A DNA stretch of 21,235 nt from DATGFK01 sp040007395. Lineage in GTDB: Bacteria; Chloroflexota; Anaerolineae; Aggregatilineales; UBA2796. This document shows positions 16,305-21,235 of this stretch, one piece after another (the first letter of the stretch is position 1; every line of letters begins with the position of its first letter). Position numbers and translations under genes: made by a program. The notes below the pieces were generated by a model that saw only the letters and a program-made list of their open reading frames with translations, searched no databases and was not told where the DNA came from. The DNA is taken from the NCBI GenBank assembly GCA_040007395.1, contig JBDTVG010000044.1, forward strand, positions 1 through 21,235. Reading direction: 5' to 3'.

Positions 16305-16617
16305 CGACAATATCCTGACAATCCAACACAACCATAACGATAAACACGAAAAACGATCCACACCGGATCGCACGTTAAATCAACATCCATCACGACATTA
16401 ATCTGTCAGAGCATACCCAGAAGTCGGGGTAGCGTCAAGGTGAGGAGAAACGGGTCTTGGCAAACGTATCAAAATTATCTTTGCCTGATGGAGCAATGCT
16501 GTTCGCGCAATGGCTCTGCGAATTTCACGAGATATGGGCTTGCCAAACACGGCGTGATCTTCGTAGTGAAAAATGTCCATCACTCGAATCGAATTGGACT
16601 TTGTAACGCGTATGATT
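16305..16617. other. Intergenic region upstream of the TPR pair
   Basis: These 313 bp separate the TPR pair from the sugar transferase, all on the minus strand. A perfect inverted repeat CGATCC-ACACC-GGATCG (16354-16370) lies 50 bp before the TPR start and could be an operator. A minus-strand frame from a GTG at 16628 to 16398 (76 codons, overlapping the transferase end by 11 bp) reads with plausible composition (an internal ATG at 16580 starts MDIFHYEDHAVFGKP) but has no good binding site or recognisable family. I treat it as doubtful. No terminator with a T-run was seen. Confidence 0.4.
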
Positions 16618-18021
16618 TCAGAACGCACCGCGACCTGTCACCATGATCAGAATCGTGCGAAAGATGATCTGCAAGTCAAGCCACAGCGAATAATTGCGGA
16701 TATAAAACAGATCATCTTCTGTGTTCAGGTGCATCGGCTTGTTGGCACGGCCTGTCACCTGCCACCATCCCGTCAATCCCTGCGGAACCTCAAAGCGTTT
16801 GCGCTGCCAGACTTCGTATTTATCCACGAGCCACGGCATTTCTGGACGTGGCCCTACAAGACTCATCTCGCCATGTAGAATGTTAAAAAATTGGGGCAGC
16901 TCGTCTAGGCTTGTACGCCGGATAAAGCGGCCTACCTGCGTAACACGAGGGTCATCGCGTTTCTTATGATTGGTGGGATCAAGCGGTTGTTCCGTGTTTA
17001 CGGAGGCACTATCCGTCATCGAACGGAATTTCAACATGGTAAACAGCTTGCCATGCTCCCCGATCCGTTGCTGCTTGAAGATCACCGGGCCGGGACTTTC
17101 CAATCGAATCGCAATAGCAACCACCAGAAAAATGGGCCAGCCAAAGAAGATAACCAACGCTGCAATCGTGCTATCAAAGATACGTTTGGTAAGCCGCTGA
17201 GAAGGCGAAAGCACTGCTTCGCGCAGCCCAATCAATGGGATACCGCCGAAGTTCTCCATTGAAACATGGAAGTAGGCTAGATCCGAGTAGTCGGGCGCAA
17301 GCCGAATATTCGTCACCTGATACTGTAGAATGTCGATCAAACGGCTTACATAGGCATAGTCCGGCGACTTCATGGTGATGATCACTTCATTGATGGCGTG
17401 CCGTTCCACCAACATCGGCAGATCGTCTACCATACCGAGAACATGCTGCGCGACATCCTCAGATACCGGATCGGCGGGATGATGCTTGACATAGCCAAGT
17501 AAATTCAACCCCGTCCAGCCATACATTGAGATCGTTTTGCTGATGCGCTGTGCATTCGCGTCTGTACCGACGACGAGTACAACCCGTTTTTTGCCGGAGG
17601 GTCGGCGGGTAATCTTGTTGATGAGGCGCAATACAATGCGGTGCAAGAGCGTCCCGCCCAGCACAAGGCCAATAAAATAGACAGCTTGCAAGCGCGAATA
17701 GTCACGGTAGGTCAGATAAAGTACGCCGAAGAATAAAAGCGAAGCCAGCGCATGTCCGAACACAATATGCTGAATTTCGCGCCACAGCCATGCACCAATC
17801 GCTGGGGTGTAGACTCCGAGAAGTTGGAAGGCAATCTGCCACAGGCCGCACGCAATGATGTACAGTGGCAGCGGCGTAGCAAACGTCACACTCGCGGCAG
17901 ATTGTCCGACACTATTGAGGTTTATACGCAGCCACGTAGCATAGGCCAGTGCCGCCAGTACGATCAATGCATCGGATGTGCGAATAAACAGGGTATAGCT
18001 CAGGCTAAAGCGACGTAGCAT
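16618..18021 (-). CDS. Initiating sugar-phosphate transferase (WcaJ-type undecaprenyl-phosphate glucose phosphotransferase)
   Basis: A 467-residue polyprenol-phosphate hexose-1-phosphate transferase, which starts exopolysaccharide repeat units by moving a sugar phosphate (commonly glucose or galactose) from a UDP-sugar to undecaprenyl phosphate. Five N-terminal hydrophobic helices (about 10-130) are followed by a Rossmann-like domain (about 145-265, VVLVVGTDANAQRI). The catalytic domain carries KRIFDSTIAAL, a re-entrant hydrophobic segment and RIGEHGKLFTMLKFRSM. The catalytic pair Asp373-Glu374 is in RRTSLDELPQFFNIL, followed by GEMSLVGPRPE and GLTGWWQVTGR. All landmarks of the family are intact. 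The ATG at 18021 is preferred over a TTG at 18030; neither has a clear Shine-Dalgarno sequence. It diverges from the GT2 gene across a shared regulatory region. The exact sugar is not readable from motifs. Confidence 0.96.
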   Translation of the reverse strand: MLRRFSLSYTLFIRTSDALIVLAALAYATWLRINLNSVGQSAASVTFATPLPLYIIACGLWQIAFQLLGVYTPAIGAWLWREIQHIVFGHALASLLFFGVLYLTYRDYSRLQAVYFIGLVLGGTLLHRIVLRLINKITRRPSGKKRVVLVVGTDANAQRISKTISMYGWTGLNLLGYVKHHPADPVSEDVAQHVLGMVDDLPMLVERHAINEVIITMKSPDYAYVSRLIDILQYQVTNIRLAPDYSDLAYFHVSMENFGGIPLIGLREAVLSPSQRLTKRIFDSTIAALVIFFGWPIFLVVAIAIRLESPGPVIFKQQRIGEHGKLFTMLKFRSMTDSASVNTEQPLDPTNHKKRDDPRVTQVGRFIRRTSLDELPQFFNILHGEMSLVGPRPEMPWLVDKYEVWQRKRFEVPQGLTGWWQVTGRANKPMHLNTEDDLFYIRNYSLWLDLQIIFRTILIMVTGRGAF

Positions 18022-18059
18022 AAAAACCAATCAGGGCTATTTGAAATGGACTATTTTGG

Positions 18060-18087
18060 ATTATACAGGAGGCTCAATTACCCGCAA
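18060..18087 (-). promoter_or_regulatory. Candidate promoter of the sugar-phosphate transferase gene
   Basis: On the minus strand TTGCGG (18082-18087), a 16-bp spacer and a perfect TATAAT (18060-18065) would start transcription near 18053, about 31 nt before the ATG. The -35 element overlaps a GCAATT motif (18084-18089) that recurs across the region. Consensus reading only. Confidence 0.45.
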
Positions 18088-18107
18088 TTTTCGTTATCGA
18101 AGTGGAA

Positions 18108-18136
18108 TTGGCAATTGTCGATTGTACATATAGGAT
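18108..18136 (+). promoter_or_regulatory. Candidate promoter of the GT2 gene
   Basis: TTGGCA (18108-18113, five of six to TTGACA), a 17-bp spacer and TAGGAT (18131-18136, four of six to TATAAT) would start transcription near 18143, about 34 nt before the GT2 ATG. The -35 and spacer overlap the left arm of the 13-bp inverted repeat. AGGA at 18168-18171 is the ribosome binding site, 5 nt before the ATG. Confidence 0.45.
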
Positions 18137-18167
18137 AAAATGGCAATTCAGGTGAATCGACAATTGC
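18111..18167. repeat. 13-bp perfect inverted repeat in the polysaccharide divergent promoter region
   Basis: GCAATTGTCGATT (18111-18123) and its exact complement AATCGACAATTGC (18155-18167) are separated by 31 bp. The left arm lies over the GT2 -35/spacer, and the right arm ends next to the GT2 ribosome binding site. The core GCAATT also occurs at 18084-18089 and 18143-18148. Since the left arm would not be transcribed from the proposed start, paired protein-binding sites fit better than an RNA hairpin. Confidence 0.65.
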
Positions 18168-18176
18168 AGGATAGCT

Positions 18177-19025
18177 ATGAGTTCGATAGACATTTCGATT
18201 ATCATCGTATCAAATAACCACCAACACTACTTGGAACGCTGTCTGTCTTCCCTCGTTGAGGCCAATAGTTCTTTCCAAATTGAGATCTTTGTGGTTGACA
18301 ACGCTTCAAGCGACAACACGGTTGCCTTTGTAAAGGAGAAATATCCCCAAGTTACGGTGATTGCCAGTAAAGTAAAGCGTGGTTTTTCTGCCAACAATAA
18401 TCTTGGCATCCAGCGCAGTGCAGGCCGTTATATCATGCTGTTAAATCCTGATACTGAAGTTAGCCCGAATGCCCTAAGCCAACTTGTCAACTTTATGGAC
18501 AGCCATCCACAGGTAGGCATCTGTGGGCCACAGCTTCGTTTCCCAGACAATAGCGTTCAACTGTCCTGTCGTGCTTTTCCAACTTGGAAATCTGTGCTTG
18601 TCCGGAGAACGCCGCTGCGTGTGTTTCTACGGAACTCCGCGTTTAACAAACAGCATCTTTTAGCGGATCAGGATCACAGCGTGATCCGGGAGGTAGATTG
18701 GCTGCTAGGGGCGGCGCTGATGATTCGGCATGAAACACTGGAAGCTATTGGACGGCTCGATGAACGCTATTTCTTGTATGTTGAGGATATTGATTACTGC
18801 CGACGCGCTTATCAGCAGGGTTGGCAGGTCTTTTATATGCCCGAAGCCGTTATCATTCATCACCATTTAGCTGTAAGTGATAGAAAATTCCTCAGCAAAT
18901 ATACGTACTATCACTTTATCAGTATGTTCTATTATGCTGTCAAATATAACTTGCCCGGTGGACAATCTGTGTTCCGCCGTCAGGGTGAATTTCTGATCGA
19001 TTTTTTGAACGGGTTGGTAAGATAA
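18177..19025 (+). CDS. GT2-family glycosyltransferase, rhamnosyltransferase-like
   Basis: A 282-residue GT-A fold enzyme that would add a sugar from a nucleotide donor to a lipid-linked glycan on the cytoplasmic side. Visible motifs are ISIIIVSNN at the first strand, VVDNASSDNT (Asp41, nucleotide binding) and RGFSANNNLGI. LLNPDTE has Asp92 at the DxD position. EVDWLLGAALMIR (172-184), YFLYVEDIDYCRRA (catalytic-base Glu203/Asp204) and VIIHHH (His230) follow. This pattern matches WbbL/rhamnosyltransferase-like GT2 enzymes, but donor specificity is not certain. No transmembrane helix is seen; the C-terminal region (about 240-282) is aromatic and basic and may be a membrane contact. It ends 4 bp before the stop of the converging ROK kinase gene. 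Confidence 0.94.
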   Translation: MSSIDISIIIVSNNHQHYLERCLSSLVEANSSFQIEIFVVDNASSDNTVAFVKEKYPQVTVIASKVKRGFSANNNLGIQRSAGRYIMLLNPDTEVSPNALSQLVNFMDSHPQVGICGPQLRFPDNSVQLSCRAFPTWKSVLVRRTPLRVFLRNSAFNKQHLLADQDHSVIREVDWLLGAALMIRHETLEAIGRLDERYFLYVEDIDYCRRAYQQGWQVFYMPEAVIIHHHLAVSDRKFLSKYTYYHFISMFYYAVKYNLPGGQSVFRRQGEFLIDFLNGLVR

Positions 19026-19029
19026 CCCA

Positions 19030-19908
19030 TTATCCCGCCGCCATTTGTGCCAAGACCAATGCCCCCACTGCGCCTGATCTATCGCCCAACCCCGGCGGAA
19101 TAATCACCGTGTCGATATGTTCGGTAATGGCGGACTCTTGGATATAGCCGTTTAGCGAGGCGACCACCTTTTGCCGGATCAGGCTGAATAAATGCTGTTG
19201 GTGCATCACACCGCCGCCCAGAATTACTCGCTGCGGTGAAAGCGTAAACATAATGTCGCTGATCGCCTGTGCCAGATAATGCGCCTCAAATTCCCACGCT
19301 TGATGCTCAGGTAGAAGTTCGCCAGCAGGTTTACCCCAGCGTGCCGCTAACGCTGGCCCACAGGCCATGCCTTCCAGACAATCTTGATGATAGGGACAAT
19401 GGCCCGCATAATTATCGTCGGGATGGCGGCGTACTAGAAGATGACCCATCTCTGGGTGCATCAGGCCATGCAGCAACCGTCCTTCAATCACTGCGCCGCC
19501 GCCGATGCCTGTTCCTACTGTAATATACACAACGCTATCCGCGCCCTGACCGCCACCATAACGCCATTCGCCCAACGCTGCGCCGTTCACATCGGTATCG
19601 AAGCCAATCGGGATATTGAGCATCTGGCGTAGTGGGCCGAGCAGATCGGTATTCGCCCAACCGACCTTTGGAGTTGCGGTGATATAGCCATAAGTTGGTG
19701 ACTTCGGATGTAGATCCACTGGGCCAAATGATGCAACCCCCAACCCTTTGAGATCGTGGCGGCTAAAGAATTCGACAGTTTTGGCAATCGTTTCAGACGG
19801 GGTAGTAGTCGAAATAACCAACGTGTCCACTGGATCGTCGGCAGGGTGAGCAGCTACCGCACAAATAAATTTGGTGCCGCCGGCCTCAACTGCTCCATAA
19901 AGCTGCAT
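19030..19908 (-). CDS. ROK-family fructokinase-like sugar kinase
   Basis: A 292-residue ATP-dependent sugar kinase of the ROK family, closest in motif pattern to the zinc-containing fructokinase branch (fructose to fructose-6-phosphate). Evidence includes the ATP-binding EAGGTKFICAV (8-18) and the fructokinase-type SFGPVDLHPKSPTYGYIT. FDTDVNGAALGEW holds the catalytic Asp106, VYITVGTGIGGG is the second phosphate loop and HPEMGH follows (151-156). The structural zinc site is His156 with CPYHQDC (Cys171, His174, Cys177). GGGV (about 232-235) marks the late adenosine-binding loop. All key residues are intact. The ATG has GAGGG 4 nt upstream. It diverges from mtnA by 201 bp. Mannose or glucose activity is possible within this family. 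Confidence 0.95.
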   Translation of the reverse strand: MQLYGAVEAGGTKFICAVAAHPADDPVDTLVISTTTPSETIAKTVEFFSRHDLKGLGVASFGPVDLHPKSPTYGYITATPKVGWANTDLLGPLRQMLNIPIGFDTDVNGAALGEWRYGGGQGADSVVYITVGTGIGGGAVIEGRLLHGLMHPEMGHLLVRRHPDDNYAGHCPYHQDCLEGMACGPALAARWGKPAGELLPEHQAWEFEAHYLAQAISDIMFTLSPQRVILGGGVMHQQHLFSLIRQKVVASLNGYIQESAITEHIDTVIIPPGLGDRSGAVGALVLAQMAAG

Positions 19909-20109
19909 AATTCCCTCGACTTGTGATGAAGCGCAAAGTACATTTTGACTTGCATATTGACTTATTGTCTAGCAGGGCTGAGAATCGCGCAACAATTTAT
20001 TGCCGAACGGCTTGTATTAATACGTTTATGCTTAGTATTACGCTTTACCGCTAGCACAAGATAAAATTACCTCTCGGTAGTAAGTAAAATTGGGCAGGGA
20101 CAAACTTTT
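19909..20109. other. Divergent intergenic region, ROK kinase / mtnA
   Basis: These 201 bp hold no ORF. A perfect 10-bp palindrome GTATTAATAC lies at 20014-20023. A small hairpin, TTACC-TCTC-GGTAG-like (20066-20081), lies in the probable mtnA leader before AGGGA (20096-20100), 9 nt from the ATG. Neither resembles a SAM riboswitch. TTGACT at 19945-19950 has no good -10 partner. Confidence 0.4.
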
Positions 20110-21180
20110 ATGATTGCGGAGACACGAACCGTGTTCTGGGAAAATGGGCAGGTATGCATGATCGATCAGCGGATCTTGCCCGCCACGTTCCAGATCAATC
20201 GGTATGATACGTATCAACAGGTTGCCGAGTCCATCAAAACAATGGTCGTGCGCGGCGCACCTGCCATTGGTGCAGCGGCAGGCTTTGGGATGGCACTAGC
20301 CGCCCAAAATAGCATGGCAAAAAATACGGATGCGCTATTGCAAGAATTGAAAGCCAACGGCCAGATTCTGGCGCAGTCACGCCCCACTGCCGTTAACCTA
20401 TTCTGGGCTATCGAGCGAATGCTGCATTGCGCCGAGAAATCACGCCTAGAGAGCATCAAGGCGCTCCGGCAACGACTCCTGAACGAAGCACAATTGATCG
20501 CAGACGAAGATATTGAAACAAACAAACGGATGGGCGTTTATGGCGCGGAACTCGTCCCACAAACAGCGACAATCATCCATCATTGCAATACGGGCAGCTT
20601 GGCAACAGTTGGTTGGGGAACGGCGCTTGGTGTGGTGCGTTCGGCATTTTCACAGGGTAAGAAACTGCATGTGCTGGTTGATGAGACGCGCCCACGTCTG
20701 CAAGGCGCACGCCTGACCAGTTGGGAACTCAAAAATCTGGGGATAGATCACCGCATTATCGCAGACGGTGCATCAGGCCACTATATGCGGCGAGAAGGAG
20801 TCGATCTATGTCTGGTTGGCGCGGATCGCATCGCCGCCAATGGGGATACTGCTAACAAGATCGGAACCTATAATCTGGCAGTGGTCGCCCATGAAAATGG
20901 GGTGCCGTTTTACGTCGTTGCGCCGTTGTCCACAATTGATCTGTCTATACCACATGGCGATCTGATCGAGATCGAGGAGCGCGATTCCGACGAAGTAACC
21001 TCGATTGCGGGGCAGCGCATTGCGCCAGAAGGGGTCAAGGCAGGCAATCCTGCCTTCGATGTGACTCCTAACCAGTATATCACGGCGATTGTCACTGAGT
21101 ACGGCGTGATTCGCCCGCCATTCGTCGTTAACCTCCGCAAGTTGGCTGACCACAGCTTGCAAGCGGAACCGCTTAAATAG
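20110..21180 (+). CDS. mtnA: S-methyl-5-thioribose-1-phosphate isomerase
   Basis: A 356-residue cytoplasmic enzyme that converts methylthioribose-1-phosphate to methylthioribulose-1-phosphate in methionine salvage. Family landmarks are intact: MVVRGAPAIGAAAGFGMALA (45-64) binds the substrate phosphate. HHCNTGSLATVGWGTALG holds the catalytic Cys159, and VDETRPRLQGARLT (190-203) follows. CLVGADRIAANGD holds the catalytic Asp239, then TANKIGTYNLA and GNPAFDVTP. Length fits the bacterial family. No other methionine-salvage gene is present in the window. The same fold also serves 5-deoxyribose-1-phosphate and ribose-1,5-bisphosphate isomerases, so substrate range is not fully fixed. The downstream ribokinase-like gene starts 13 bp after the stop, so cotranscription is likely. 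AGGGA lies 9 nt from the ATG. Confidence 0.97.
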   Translation: MIAETRTVFWENGQVCMIDQRILPATFQINRYDTYQQVAESIKTMVVRGAPAIGAAAGFGMALAAQNSMAKNTDALLQELKANGQILAQSRPTAVNLFWAIERMLHCAEKSRLESIKALRQRLLNEAQLIADEDIETNKRMGVYGAELVPQTATIIHHCNTGSLATVGWGTALGVVRSAFSQGKKLHVLVDETRPRLQGARLTSWELKNLGIDHRIIADGASGHYMRREGVDLCLVGADRIAANGDTANKIGTYNLAVVAHENGVPFYVVAPLSTIDLSIPHGDLIEIEERDSDEVTSIAGQRIAPEGVKAGNPAFDVTPNQYITAIVTEYGVIRPPFVVNLRKLADHSLQAEPLK

Positions 21181-21193
21181 GGGATTAAGAACG

Positions 21194-21235
21194 ATGGCAG
21201 TGGTTGTCTTTGGCAGCATCAATATGGATCTCGTG
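21194..21235 (+). CDS. Ribokinase/PfkB-family sugar kinase, N-terminal fragment (cut by window edge)
   Basis: Only 14 codons are present: MAVVVFGSINMDLV. The 'VFGSINMDLV' strand and turn is the classic N-terminus of ribokinase-type PfkB kinases, where the Asn-x-Asp contacts the sugar. The gene begins 13 bp after the mtnA stop, so it is probably in the same operon. Such kinases phosphorylate ribose, 2-deoxyribose, nucleosides or related sugars; the rest of the gene is needed to decide which. Confidence 0.83.
   Translation, partial: MAVVVFGSINMDLV

Noticed and set aside
16305..16373. Upstream extension of the first TPR gene
   Set aside because: No ribosome binding site at the longer start; the ATG at 16304 has AGGA at good spacing and begins the basic N-terminus.
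16398..16628. 76-codon minus-strand frame after the sugar-phosphate transferase
   Set aside because: Weak start, no recognisable family; possible but unsupported small gene, so kept only as a note in the intergenic entry.
20066..20109. mtnA leader hairpin as a SAM riboswitch
   Set aside because: Far too small and without the conserved SAM-I core; only a minor stem is present.
1..21235. CRISPR array, tRNA, rRNA, insertion sequence or prophage
   Set aside because: No regularly spaced repeats, no cloverleaf or rRNA-like segments recognised, and no transposase or phage protein in any frame.

Overview
The window reads as a piece of a chromosome from a free-living bacterium. It is probably a member of the Chloroflexota, perhaps an Anaerolineae-type lineage. 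This is an inference from style: membrane-anchored TPR proteins with proline/threonine 'PTPVPTPT' linkers, a GT39-type membrane glycosyltransferase with beta-sandwich domains after the membrane part, a PilJ-like sensor on a PAS histidine kinase, and a balanced base composition (not counted). No rRNA, tRNA, CRISPR array, transposase, phage gene or integrase was found. Fifteen protein-coding genes are supported, the last cut off by the window edge.

Layout. Positions 1-392 are mostly non-coding and end in a promoter-like stretch. On the plus strand follow an M20 carboxypeptidase-like hydrolase (393-1562) and a small lipoprotein cytochrome c (1664-2059). On the minus strand are an orphan hybrid-type sensor kinase with three PAS regions (2042-4621) and an ABC-F ATPase (4762-6492). 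On the plus strand again are an APH/choline-kinase-like phosphotransferase (6831-7802), a GT39-type glycosyltransferase (7840-10437) and an SLC13/ion-transporter-superfamily permease with two TrkA-C domains (10531-12369). A minus-strand NmrA-type NAD(P)-binding protein follows (12522-13439), with inverted repeats on either side.

From 13679 to 19025 lies a surface-polysaccharide section. Two adjacent membrane-anchored TPR proteins (minus), a WcaJ-type initiating sugar-phosphate transferase (minus) and a GT2 rhamnosyltransferase-like enzyme (plus) sit there. The initiating transferase and the GT2 gene diverge from a 155-bp intergenic region. That region holds two back-to-back promoter-like sequences, a 13-bp perfect inverted repeat and four copies of a GCAATT-based motif, two of which overlap the two -35 regions. 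This is the most interesting non-coding structure in the window, because it could give joint control over chain initiation and chain extension.

The right end is sugar/nucleoside salvage: a ROK fructokinase (minus, 19030-19908), then mtnA (plus, 20110-21180) followed after 13 bp by the start of a ribokinase/PfkB gene (21194 to the edge). MtnA isomerises methylthioribose-1-phosphate in methionine salvage, or a related pentose-1-phosphate. No clearly novel multi-gene defence or mobile system was seen. The points worth a second look are regulatory DNA, the TPR pair, the altered permease motif and the orphan sensor kinase.
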